From Methanobacteriota archaeon (GTDB lineage: Archaea > Halobacteriota > Bog-38 > Methanoflorentales > Methanoflorentaceae): a stretch of 7,817 nt of DNA. Of this stretch, positions 1-6,432 are shown piece by piece; the first letter of the stretch is position 1; each line of letters opens with the position of its first letter. The DNA is taken from positions 1-7,817 of the forward strand of contig JAJRBK010000029.1 of the NCBI GenBank assembly GCA_028679495.1, written 5' to 3'. Under the pieces are notes generated by a model. The model made no database searches. It saw only the letters and a program-made list of their open reading frames with translations, and was not told the origin of the DNA. The position numbers and the translations under genes were made by a program.

Positions 1-30
1 GTATCGCAAGAGGAAGTCAAAAGGAGGTAA
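1..30 (+). CDS. Possible C-terminal tail of an upstream gene (partial)
   Basis: Frame 1 from the first base reads VSQEEVKRR and then TAA at 28-30, four bases before the aldolase start. A charged tail ending inside the next gene's Shine-Dalgarno region is a common operon arrangement, so this could be the end of a co-transcribed upstream gene. Nine codons are too few to prove coding, and the other two frames are also open here. No function can be assigned. Confidence 0.3.
   Translation, partial: VSQEEVKRR
21..28 (+). promoter_or_regulatory. Strong Shine-Dalgarno site for the aldolase gene
   Basis: AAGGAGGT lies six bases upstream of the ATG at 34 (counted from the end of GGAGG). It is a near-perfect complement to the 3' end of 16S rRNA and fixes the aldolase start. 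It is one of the strongest ribosome binding sites in the window. Confidence 0.85.
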
Positions 31-33
31 CAA

Positions 34-984
34 ATGGATCTCTCAGTGAGCGTTAAAGTCCCTCTGGACGTTCCCAAAGACATGCGTGCGACCTATGTCC
101 AAAACCTTGACCTTATCACTAAAGGAAGCGGACGTCTTATGCTTTTTGCAGGGGATCAGAAGATAGAGCATTTAAACGACGATTTTTTTGGCCCTGGAAT
201 CTCCCCCGATGACAACGATCCAGAACACTTATTTCGCATCGCAAGCAGTGCAGAGATAGGGTGCTTTGCCACGCAGATGGGTCTCATCGCTCGGTATGGA
301 GAGGATTATCCGCGCGTGAACTATCTCATAAAGCTCAACTCTAAGACTAATCTCGTGAAGATCGAACAAGCCGACCCCTATAGCGGTATGTTTTACTCGA
401 TGGATCAGGTTGACGAGTTTCGCGAGAGTTCAGAGCTCACCATCCCGGCGGTAGGCTACACCATCTACCCAGGAAGTGAATTTGAGGCGAGCATGTTGTT
501 CGAAGCGGCTGAAATCGTACATGATGCCCACAGACGTGGTATGATCGCGGTAGTCTGGGCGTATCCACGTGGAAAAGCGGTAAAAGATGAAAGTGACCCT
601 CACCTCGTTGCAGGTGCCGCTGGATTAGGCTGTTGCCTTGGTGCAGACTTTGTAAAGATCAATTATCCTCACGGAGCTGACATCGATTCAAAAGAGGCGT
701 TCAAGGAGGCTGTACGTGCGGCAGGCCGATGCAAGGTGCTATGTGCAGGAGGCTCAAGCGTCGATGTAAAACTCTTTCTTCAGCGCTTATGGGAGCAAAT
801 ATACATAAGCGGGGCAAGTGGAAACGCGACAGGGCGAAATGTTCATCAAAAGCGGCTTGAGGAAGCCGTTCGTATGTGCAATGCGATATCAGCAATCGTC
901 ATTAACGGGGCGGACGTTAACGATGCGATGGGCATCTATACAGGGAGAAAAGAGTTAAAGCTGAAAGACTACAATAAGCCGTGA
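34..984 (+). CDS. fbaB: Class I fructose-bisphosphate aldolase, DhnA/FbaB (archaeal-type) family
   Basis: Cytoplasmic TIM-barrel aldolase expected to cleave fructose 1,6-bisphosphate reversibly to glyceraldehyde 3-phosphate and dihydroxyacetone phosphate through a Schiff base, without metal. Seen in the 316-residue product: GDQKIEH at 40-46, the YPRGKAV segment at 177-183, GADFVKINYP at 203-212 with K208 in the Schiff-base lysine position, AGGSS at 238-242, and the phosphate-binding run SGASGNATGRN at 259-269. The start is fixed by a strong Shine-Dalgarno site six bases upstream. The protein is somewhat longer than typical archaeal DhnA-family aldolases (about 260-280 residues) and resembles the longer versions I recall from spirochaetes and methanogens. 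A PfkB-family kinase follows in the same frame after one TGA, which supports a role in glycolysis. Related aldolases act on other ketose phosphates or in aromatic amino acid synthesis, so the exact substrate is inferred. Confidence 0.9.
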   Translation: MDLSVSVKVPLDVPKDMRATYVQNLDLITKGSGRLMLFAGDQKIEHLNDDFFGPGISPDDNDPEHLFRIASSAEIGCFATQMGLIARYGEDYPRVNYLIKLNSKTNLVKIEQADPYSGMFYSMDQVDEFRESSELTIPAVGYTIYPGSEFEASMLFEAAEIVHDAHRRGMIAVVWAYPRGKAVKDESDPHLVAGAAGLGCCLGADFVKINYPHGADIDSKEAFKEAVRAAGRCKVLCAGGSSVDVKLFLQRLWEQIYISGASGNATGRNVHQKRLEEAVRMCNAISAIVINGADVNDAMGIYTGRKELKLKDYNKP

Positions 985-1035
985 ATGGGGAGCGTTTGCG
1001 CACACTACGTGAGAAGGGACAGCAGCGCTGGCGCT

Positions 1036-1042
1036 AGAGGGG
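1036..1042 (+). promoter_or_regulatory. Probable ribosome binding site for the sugar kinase
   Basis: AGAGGGG at 1036-1042 sits just before the ATG at 1045; its GAGG core is four bases from the start. It is modest and rather close, but better than anything before the alternative ATG at 985, which directly abuts the aldolase stop and has no purine-rich site. It supports starting the kinase at 1045. Confidence 0.45.
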
Positions 1043-1044
1043 AT

Positions 1045-1971
1045 ATGATATACACGATCACGCTAAATCCTGCCCTTGATCGCATCCTTACCGTGGAGTC
1101 CATCGAATACGATAACCCGAACCGTGTAAATGGTGACGAACGATACGCGGGCGGAAAGGGCATAGATGTCTCCAAAGCGCTTACCCGACTTGGCGTTGAG
1201 AATAAAGCGCTGGGATTTGCTGGCGGCTTCACCGGCTTAGAACTCGAAGGGTGTCTGCTGAATCTCGGCGTCAACTGTGAGTTCATTCGCATATCTGCCG
1301 AGACGCGTACGAACGTCTTTATCAACGAGACCGCGAGGAACCGGCAGATCTCATTCAACCTGAGAGGGCCTTTCATCCAATCCTTTGAGCTTATGCAAAT
1401 GATTGACAAAATAAACGGACTCAAGGATGCCCAGCATGTTATTCTGAGTGGAAGCGTTCCTGGTGGCGTCAACCCGATCATCTATCAAAAAATTGTCGAG
1501 ATTGCAAAAGCCAAAGGCGCAACCGTTGTTCTTGATTCTGATAACGAGCCTTTTCGGGCAGGGCTACGGGCGAAGCCACACATCATCAAACCGAACGTAC
1601 ATGAGCTCGAGCGGCTCGTGGACAGGGAGCTCAAAGATCTCAGCGCGATCACGGATGCCGCGCAAGCGATACACGAGACAGGGATAGAAATCGTGCTTGT
1701 TTCAATGGGTTCCGAAGGCATGCTGCTTGTCACTGACGATGAACGCTTAGTCGCAGTCCCGCCAAAGGTCACGGTCATAAACACGATCGGAGCCGGAGAC
1801 TCCGCCGTCGCTGGGTTTGTGCACGGTCTGGTGTTAGGTGAGAGTTATGGGGGCGCTCTAAAGCGTAGTGCTGCGACGGGAACAGCGGCGACGCTCATAA
1901 AAGATGTCTCTATTACTGCTGAACACGTTAGGGCGCTTCTCAATCAGGTTAAGCTTCGTAAGGTAAGCTAG
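1045..1971 (+). CDS. pfkB: 1-phosphofructokinase-family hexose-phosphate kinase (PfkB/ribokinase superfamily)
   Basis: Cytoplasmic ATP-dependent kinase for phosphosugars. The family includes FruK (fructose 1-phosphate), Pfk-2 (fructose 6-phosphate) and LacC (tagatose 6-phosphate), whose products an aldolase then cleaves. Seen in 308 residues: TLNPALD at 6-12, the first PfkB signature with GGKG at 36-39, SGSVPGG at 135-141, KPNVHEL at 182-188, SMGSEG at 220-225, and the second signature TIGAGDSAVAGF at 247-258 with D252 as catalytic base. I chose ATG 1045 rather than ATG 985. From 1045 the product begins IYTITLNP as family members do and has the usual length (about 310), whereas the extra 20 residues from 985 look non-conserved. 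The frame is nevertheless open back to the aldolase TGA at 982-984. No PTS genes are nearby, so fructose 1-phosphate is not specially favoured; the aldolase neighbour also suits fructose 6-phosphate. Confidence 0.88.
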   Translation: MIYTITLNPALDRILTVESIEYDNPNRVNGDERYAGGKGIDVSKALTRLGVENKALGFAGGFTGLELEGCLLNLGVNCEFIRISAETRTNVFINETARNRQISFNLRGPFIQSFELMQMIDKINGLKDAQHVILSGSVPGGVNPIIYQKIVEIAKAKGATVVLDSDNEPFRAGLRAKPHIIKPNVHELERLVDRELKDLSAITDAAQAIHETGIEIVLVSMGSEGMLLVTDDERLVAVPPKVTVINTIGAGDSAVAGFVHGLVLGESYGGALKRSAATGTAATLIKDVSITAEHVRALLNQVKLRKVS

Positions 1972-1978
1972 GCGATAC

Positions 1979-1992
1979 GTCACGCCCGTGAC
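1979..1992. repeat. Small perfect inverted repeat at the convergent gene ends
   Basis: GTCACG and CGTGAC (1979-1984 and 1987-1992) flank two bases and overlap the pyrF stop codon, between the converging sugar kinase and pyrF. A two-base loop is too tight for an ordinary hairpin and no T tract follows on either strand, so it is at best a weak pause or end signal and may be chance. Confidence 0.25.
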
Positions 1993-2759
1993 TCGCGATG
2001 CTCATTTATCTCGTTTCGCAGGGTGGCGGCTGCTTTCCGGGCAGAGGGGGCGAAGATAACGTTTCGTGACACGGTGATAATCCCCATGTTCCCTTCTGAA
2101 TTCGCGCCCGAGAGGACGGCCGCTTTGAGATCGCCGCCTTGGCTCCCGACGCCCGGAATGAGGAGAGGTACGTCGTCTCCCACAATTTCACGGATCGACT
2201 TAAGGTCATTGGGCTGTGTAGCGCTAGCAACAAAGCCAATATTGCCGTGCACGTTCCATTTGAGCGCATTTCTTGCTACGATCCGATACAGGGGCTCTCG
2301 ACAGGAAAGGTCCTGGATATCTCCCGCTCCGGGGTTTGATGTCTTGCAGAGGATAAACACGCCTTTGCTCCGACGCTCGAGGAAGGGCTCGAGTGCGTCG
2401 AACCCCATATACGGACTGACCGTTACTGCATCAGCCCCAATTAGCTCATAAAGATACTTCGCCGACGCTTTTGAAGAATGAGCAACGTCAGCCCGCTTTG
2501 CGTCGACGATAACGGGCACACGCACGTATTGCTTGACGTACTGGATCGTTTGTATGAGTGCTTCTATGCCCGATGGCCCGCGTGCTTCATAGAATGCAGT
2601 ATTCACCTTAAAACAGCACACTAAGTCAAGAGTGGCGCTGATAATGCCTTGGTTAAAATCGAAGATGTCGTCGACGGTGTTATCAGGATCCAACCCGACA
2701 CAGAGCCAGCTGTTATTTTGACGCGCTGTTTTATCTAGGTCTTGCAAAAAGGTTGCCAT
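1980..2759 (-). CDS. pyrF: Orotidine 5'-phosphate decarboxylase
   Basis: Catalyses the last step of de novo UMP synthesis, decarboxylating OMP to UMP in the cytoplasm as a TIM-barrel dimer without cofactors. Seen in 259 residues: GLDPD at 22-26 (D24), FKVN at 50-53 (K51), and the catalytic tetrad motif DAKRAD at 86-91 with D86, K88 and D91. SPYMG follows at 115-119, then the phosphate-binding end of the barrel, IPGVGSQGGD at 201-210, and SR at 231-232. The DAKRxD form and length fit the longer PyrF group rather than the E. coli type. The ATG at 2757-2759 gives a full N-terminus; its ribosome binding site is weak (GAG about eight bases upstream). It lies 67 bases after tldE on the same strand, so it is probably third in the tldD-tldE-pyrF unit, although nothing functional links pyrimidine synthesis to TldD/E. 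No other pyr genes are in the window. Confidence 0.95.
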   Translation of the reverse strand: MATFLQDLDKTARQNNSWLCVGLDPDNTVDDIFDFNQGIISATLDLVCCFKVNTAFYEARGPSGIEALIQTIQYVKQYVRVPVIVDAKRADVAHSSKASAKYLYELIGADAVTVSPYMGFDALEPFLERRSKGVFILCKTSNPGAGDIQDLSCREPLYRIVARNALKWNVHGNIGFVASATQPNDLKSIREIVGDDVPLLIPGVGSQGGDLKAAVLSGANSEGNMGIITVSRNVIFAPSARKAAATLRNEINEHRESRA

Positions 2760-2826
2760 GTTAAGAGCTCGTATAAATGATTACCAAGGCTCTATCGCCC
2801 CCCCTATTTACCCCTTATGCTCATCG

Positions 2827-4161
2827 CTAGCCACTGCTGGCGACGCTCACGTCGCTCACGCGGATAGTTGGTGCGGTCAAGCTGAAGTACGTTTTGACCT
2901 CACGACTTATGCCGTCAATCTGCTTGAGTAAATCGAGGATGCCGATCCCGATATTCGTCTGCTTTAGGGCGTGCGATAATTCGCCGTCATCGATAGCGTA
3001 CCCTGCATATACGAGGCCTGAGAACTCTCCCGTGCTCATATTGGGCCGGTCGCCGGTTGCCTTGATGTACACACCACGGCGCACCTCCTCGATGACGTTT
3101 GTCTCGAATCCAGACGCGATCACGAGGTTCGTTGATGAAATAGAGGGGGGCTGTCGAAAATCTCCGCGAGACGCGTTGCCGGTGCTTTTTCTCCCCTCTT
3201 TGTTTGCAGTGTAGCTGTCGTAGAGGTACGATTCAAACACGCCTTTATTGACAAGGGAAGTTCGCTGTGAGGGGACGCCCTCAGAATCGAAGGAGCTCGT
3301 TTCTAGACCCCCAGACAGCAATCCATCGTCTACGATGGTAAAGTCGCGCACCGCAATCAGCTCACCGATTTTGCCCGTCATAAATGAGCGATCCTGTTGA
3401 GCATCCTCAGCGCTCACCGTGACAGCAGGAACGACGATTGATCCTACGGCAAGAGGGTCGAGCACGATCGGCATCTTGCCTGAGGGAATCGATTGAGGGC
3501 GTATGCTCTTAAGCGCCATCTCGCCCGCCGCTGTGCCCACGCCGTCTACATCAAGGTCAAGGTGTCGCGACGCGGCGTACTCAAAACCGTTCCCGCTCTC
3601 CTGCCCGTCATGGGCTATAACATCCACGTCGAGGGCGGCTGTTGTCCCGCTGTCCGATGCGCTCACCCCCAGGGTGTTCACGACGGCCTCGCTCCACTGT
3701 GCGAGTGATGCCCCTGAGTTGATCGTATCGATACGGGCATCGATACGTGATGCGTCGGCAACGTCAATTGCGAGCTGAGCGACACTGGCAACCTCAACTG
3801 ATGCGATCGCAGGGTCCCATGTTCCAGTGACAACGGGGTAGCGCTCTGGCAGGGGAAGCGACCTGAACTCCTTGTCGGGGCTCCCGGCACGTGCAGCCGA
3901 CGCCGCTTGCTCGACGGCAAATTCCAATCGCTCGAGTGACGCGTGTGCGTATCCCATGCTGCCCTCCTTAAACACGCGGATACCGATACCCCCTTCAAAG
4001 CCGCCTTGGCTCGACTTAAGCTTACCTTTTTCAAGCTCTGCGCTTATCGAGCTCGCATACGTCGCAAACGCCTCCGCTTGATAGGCTGAGGTATCGATAA
4101 GCTTGAGCGCACGCACGCACGCGTCAAGGAGCCCCCCTTCTCTGTCGCGTTGGGCCGTCAT
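2827..4161 (-). CDS. pmbA: TldE/PmbA, non-metal subunit of the TldD/TldE protease
   Basis: Partner of TldD in a cytosolic heteromeric protease. In E. coli, TldD/PmbA trims the microcin B17 leader peptide and degrades unfolded CcdA; in other bacteria it processes RiPP precursors. Seen in 444 residues (E. coli PmbA is about 450): an N-terminal domain with GGIGIRVFKEGSMGYAHA at 57-74, a central domain with LDPLAVGSIVVPA at 234-246 where TldD carries its metal-binding helix, and the family motif STGEFSG at 376-382 followed by GYAIDDGELS. HExxxH is absent, as expected for this non-catalytic subunit. The ATG directly follows the tldD TAG with no intervening base. A GGAGG seven bases before it, inside the end of tldD, supports tight translational coupling and equal production of both subunits. 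Confidence 0.93.
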   Translation of the reverse strand: MTAQRDREGGLLDACVRALKLIDTSAYQAEAFATYASSISAELEKGKLKSSQGGFEGGIGIRVFKEGSMGYAHASLERLEFAVEQAASAARAGSPDKEFRSLPLPERYPVVTGTWDPAIASVEVASVAQLAIDVADASRIDARIDTINSGASLAQWSEAVVNTLGVSASDSGTTAALDVDVIAHDGQESGNGFEYAASRHLDLDVDGVGTAAGEMALKSIRPQSIPSGKMPIVLDPLAVGSIVVPAVTVSAEDAQQDRSFMTGKIGELIAVRDFTIVDDGLLSGGLETSSFDSEGVPSQRTSLVNKGVFESYLYDSYTANKEGRKSTGNASRGDFRQPPSISSTNLVIASGFETNVIEEVRRGVYIKATGDRPNMSTGEFSGLVYAGYAIDDGELSHALKQTNIGIGILDLLKQIDGISREVKTYFSLTAPTIRVSDVSVASSG

Positions 4162-5520
4162 CTACATGCCTCCAACAACGACATCGCTTACACGCATGTA
4201 AGAGCCTCCAGTGGTGTTTGGTGTCATCTGCCCACCTTTGCCGCAGGTGCCCGGGTCGAATGCAAGGTCTCGTGCTATACCGTTTATGTTGTGCAGGATC
4301 TCGAGCGTCATGGCGCTCAGTGCAGCGTCCCTTACGTGGTCAGAAAGCTCTCCGTTTCGCACCACGTATGCTTCGCGACTTTTAAACGTAAGCATCCCTG
4401 TGGTCGGGGTCGTATAGCCGTATTGCCAGCCGATGAAATAGATCCCGTTAAACCCCTCAAGCAGCTCCTCTAAGGTGAACTCTCCTGGCTCGAAGAAGGT
4501 GTTGCTCATACGGACAATCGGCGGTGCGTCATATCGCTGAGATCGAGCGCTTCCATTTGAACCAGAGCCGAGCCGTGATCCCGTCTCAATGTCAGTAAGG
4601 TAGGACTTCATCACGCCACGTTCCATAAGCACCTTCCTTTTCGTCTTAACGCCCTCGTCATCGTACGCCATGTACCCGTAGCTTCGTATGCTGGGATCGT
4701 CGACGATCGTGACCAAGTCTGAGCCGAACTTCTCGGTGAGCTTTCCGCCCAGAATTGAGGTGCCTGAAATAACCGCATCCGCCTCGGAGGCGTGACCGAA
4801 CGCCTCGTGGGCAAAGACACCAGAAAGCGAGGGGTCTAACACGGCATCAAACTGACCAGACGGCGCTGGCGTTGCATCAAGCAGTGCGAGTGCCTGAGTC
4901 GCTGCAGTCCGGCCAATATCAGCATCAGCTGCAAAGAGCTCAAAACCTCGTGTATCTCCCTTTGCTTTGTAGCCTGATTGCCGTAATACGCCCTCCTTCG
5001 CAAAGACCATTGCCCGTGCGATCGATCGCACGATGGTCTCATCGATAAACGTCCCCTCTGAATTGGCGACAATCTTGTGGAGCACGACGTCGGTGTAGCC
5101 GATTTCGGTGCTGCTCACTCGTGCGTCTACCTCTTTTGCCGCGCGCTCTTGTTCTAAAACGTACTCAAGCTTATCGTTCAATGAGACCGCTGTAGGGGGC
5201 CGCTCCACAGTCATCCGTACGGTATCGTTAAACACAGGTACGTCTATGGAAAAAGGCTCTGCGCGCTCGTAGACTGCTTTAGCAAGGCTTACCGCACGCT
5301 CAGCACATGCAATTAATCCCCTTCGATCTGTTTCTGTGGTAAACGCAAATCCCCACGCCCCGTCTAAGAACGCGCGTATTCCTGCTCCCAGCTCATTTGA
5401 ACTAGTGATCTTCGTCCTCCCATCCTTTGCGGAAATAAGCGTGCCCTCTGAACTCTCAAGTCGGATATCGGCAAACTGGGCGCCTCGCTCACGCGCCCCT
5501 GCTAACGCCTCCTCAATCAC
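4162..5520 (-). CDS. tldD: TldD, zinc metalloprotease subunit of the TldD/TldE complex
   Basis: Catalytic subunit that cleaves short unfolded or modified peptides threaded into the TldD/TldE cavity. Seen in 452 residues: an N-terminal domain with GAGIRAFLDGAWGFAF at 45-60, HEAFGH at 238-243 (HExxxH, with H238 and H243 as zinc ligands and E239 catalytic), and GTCGKGGQ at 424-431, whose C426 matches the third zinc ligand known in E. coli TldD. The C-terminal segment MTPNTTGGSYMRV is typical. All catalytic residues are present. The start is GTG at 5518-5520: no ATG, GTG or TTG lies between it and an in-frame TAG at 5536-5538, and the N-terminal helix is then normal. Its own ribosome binding site is poor (CGGGAT). 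A better AAGGAG lies farther up before a seven-codon leader frame, so initiation may be coupled to that frame. It is first in an apparent tldD-tldE-pyrF unit. No precursor peptide gene is evident nearby. Confidence 0.94.
   Translation of the reverse strand: MIEEALAGARERGAQFADIRLESSEGTLISAKDGRTKITSSNELGAGIRAFLDGAWGFAFTTETDRRGLIACAERAVSLAKAVYERAEPFSIDVPVFNDTVRMTVERPPTAVSLNDKLEYVLEQERAAKEVDARVSSTEIGYTDVVLHKIVANSEGTFIDETIVRSIARAMVFAKEGVLRQSGYKAKGDTRGFELFAADADIGRTAATQALALLDATPAPSGQFDAVLDPSLSGVFAHEAFGHASEADAVISGTSILGGKLTEKFGSDLVTIVDDPSIRSYGYMAYDDEGVKTKRKVLMERGVMKSYLTDIETGSRLGSGSNGSARSQRYDAPPIVRMSNTFFEPGEFTLEELLEGFNGIYFIGWQYGYTTPTTGMLTFKSREAYVVRNGELSDHVRDAALSAMTLEILHNINGIARDLAFDPGTCGKGGQMTPNTTGGSYMRVSDVVVGGM
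4169..4173 (-). promoter_or_regulatory. Shine-Dalgarno site for tldE inside tldD
   Basis: GGAGG on the minus strand lies seven bases before the tldE ATG (4159-4161), within the last codons of tldD. With the TAG-ATG junction it implies that ribosomes finishing tldD start tldE directly. Confidence 0.7.
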
Positions 5521-5769
5521 ATCCCGTTTTTCGCTCTATTCTTGCATCGACTCGTGCATCTCCTTACAACTAACATTAGCGCGTGCTTAAATGATTTGTC
5601 CACGGTGCGCACTGCCATGAGCGGGGCACGCGACACGACACGGCGTCTGAAGGAACCATCGAACCGTTGCGGGAGCCGGTATGCGTGAGAAAAGCGGGTT
5701 GAGCGCGAAAGACGGTAACAAGCAATCAGGGCAAACGTATTTGTTTTTCGCCGCACACTTATTAGGCCG
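5521..5769. promoter_or_regulatory. Divergent intergenic region between tldD and the thioredoxin-like gene
   Basis: These 249 bases separate genes facing away from each other, so both promoters should lie here. On the minus strand, TGGACA (5597-5602) and TAATGT (5573-5578) are 18 bases apart and could serve as a weak -35/-10 pair for tldD, but the -10 matches TATAAT at only three positions. I see no credible pair for the plus-strand gene. Short open frames in this region give arginine- and cysteine-rich products with no recognisable motif, and I treat them as non-coding. Confidence 0.35.
5536..5565 (-). promoter_or_regulatory. Possible leader mini-ORF with Shine-Dalgarno site ahead of tldD
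   Basis: On the minus strand AAGGAG (5560-5565) is followed by ATG at 5557-5559 with no spacer and by ATG at 5545-5547 with a 12-base spacer. Both are in one frame and encode MHESMQE before TAG at 5536-5538. That frame is the tldD frame, and five codons later the tldD GTG begins. It could be a short leader peptide whose termination feeds re-initiation at the weakly primed GTG, or the former N-terminus of tldD cut by a nonsense change. Neither spacing is ideal, so it may be chance. Confidence 0.35.
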
Positions 5770-6096
5770 ATGATAAAAAAGATCGACATCCTCTATCACG
5801 AGAAATGCTCACACTATCCCCAAGCAATAGCGCGCATAAAGGAAGTGCTTTCAGAGGAGGGCATTGAAGCTGAAATTAATGAAATTCAGATAACGAGCAA
5901 AGAAGAGGCGCAAAAGTACGACTTCTTGGGGTCTCCAACCATACGAATCGATGGCGAAGACCTAGAATCTGAAGAAGAGAGACAAGCGGGTCACACTTAC
6001 GCCCATGATAGCTGTCGGATATACAACTACAAAGGCCAGCTTTACATGATTCCTCACAAGGAAGCTATCCGTCTGGCACTCAGGAAACGCAAGTAG
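5770..6096 (+). CDS. Small thioredoxin-fold protein, often mislabelled alkylmercury lyase
   Basis: A 108-residue cytosolic protein of the thioredoxin/glutaredoxin superfamily with no signal peptide or membrane segment. Seen: first strand KIDILYHEKCSHYPQA (4-19) with C13 where thioredoxins have the first active-site cysteine, a helix, a second strand with EAEINEIQI (33-41), GSPTIRIDGEDL (54-65) with P56 as the cis-proline, then DSCRIY (80-85) with a second cysteine C82, and a C-terminal helix. The usual CxxC is reduced to CxxY, so this is not a standard dithiol oxidoreductase; C13 and C82 might form the redox pair. From memory, similar small proteins in actinobacteria and Chloroflexi are often named alkylmercury lyase, but MerB's catalytic Cys-Cys-Asp arrangement is not visible here. 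ATG 5770 is the only start after an in-frame TAA; its ribosome binding site (AGG at 5764-5766) is weak and close. It appears to stand alone. The partner and substrate are unknown. Confidence 0.8.
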   Translation: MIKKIDILYHEKCSHYPQAIARIKEVLSEEGIEAEINEIQITSKEEAQKYDFLGSPTIRIDGEDLESEEERQAGHTYAHDSCRIYNYKGQLYMIPHKEAIRLALRKRK

Positions 6097-6397
6097 CGAA
6101 CCGTTGCTCCATACAACGCAAGGATACCTCCTCTGTGAGAGATTCTAGCATACAGTCGCCTTCAGCGCTCGCGATCCTGCATCCGCTCGTTCAGTTTCTT
6201 TTCTTGTTTTTTAATCCCTCTTTTGCGCTGCACGGGCGCTCATTCGCGCGTCGTTCTCCTCCGTAGTTGCGTCATCTCTGCCCAGCTGCTTATGTATTGA
6301 AGCGAGTTGAGGGACGTCTTGTCTTTCAGGTGATTTGGCTGATCGCTTTGACGTATGTACCCTATATTCTAGCCACTCTCTTACCCGGCCAATCACC
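6097..6397. other. Stretch without an intact plus-strand gene after the thioredoxin-like gene
   Basis: Besides the interrupted minus-strand frame, this 301-base stretch holds a pyrimidine-rich tract at about 6190-6215 (TTTCTTTTCTTGTTTTTTAA) and a 5-base inverted repeat CGTTG/CAACG at 6102-6118 just after the stop of the preceding gene. The repeat has no T tract directly after it, so I do not call it an intrinsic terminator. I see no tRNA, promoter pair or repeat array. Confidence 0.4.
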
Positions 6398-6432
6398 ATG
6401 GAGCTCGCTGGTTCGGATCCGGTCGGGCCCAT
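6162..6432 (-). pseudogene. Interrupted small reading frame, possible gene remnant
   Basis: From ATG 6430-6432 on the minus strand a 73-codon frame runs to TAA at 6211-6213 and contains protein-like, charged segments such as REWLEYRVHTSKRSAKS and HKQLGRDDATTEENDAR. Just before the stop, moving by one base (for example dropping one G of the GGG run at 6217-6219) opens a second frame. That frame gives IKKQEKKLNERMQDRER before TGA at 6162-6164, a plausible coiled-coil tail. The combined reading would be an intact protein of about 88 residues with one frameshift. Evidence is only the look of the translation; I recognise no family. It could equally be non-coding, and its start overlaps the plus-strand remnant. 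Confidence 0.25.

Noticed and set aside
982..984. TGA read as tryptophan or selenocysteine, fusing the aldolase and kinase
   Set aside because: Tryptophans in these genes use TGG, TGA also ends pyrF, the aldolase is complete at this point, and no selenocysteine hairpin is evident.
985..1044. Start of the sugar kinase at ATG 985
   Set aside because: No Shine-Dalgarno site, an atypical 20-residue extension, and the family N-terminus begins exactly at the ATG at 1045.
5587..5799. Minus-strand open frame with several cysteines (CPDC, CRVACPAH) suggesting a zinc-binding protein
   Set aside because: Cysteine spacing is irregular, it overlaps the start of the thioredoxin-like gene, there is no ribosome binding site, and it lies where divergent promoters are expected.
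5770..6096. Alkylmercury lyase (MerB) or mer operon member
   Set aside because: The protein is about half MerB's length, lacks its catalytic cysteine pair, has a thioredoxin-like cis-proline, and has no mer genes around it.
5660..6107. 11-base direct repeat CGAACCGTTGC at 5660-5670 and 6097-6107 flanking the thioredoxin-like gene, as a possible insertion duplication
   Set aside because: Several 11-base repeats are expected by chance in a window this long, and there is no transposase or terminal inverted repeat.
6102..6118. Intrinsic terminator after the thioredoxin-like gene
   Set aside because: The stem is only five pairs (CGTTG/CAACG) and no T run follows it directly.
6348..6368. Sigma-70 promoter from TTGACG and TATATT on the plus strand
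   Set aside because: The two elements are only nine bases apart, far short of the usual 16-18.
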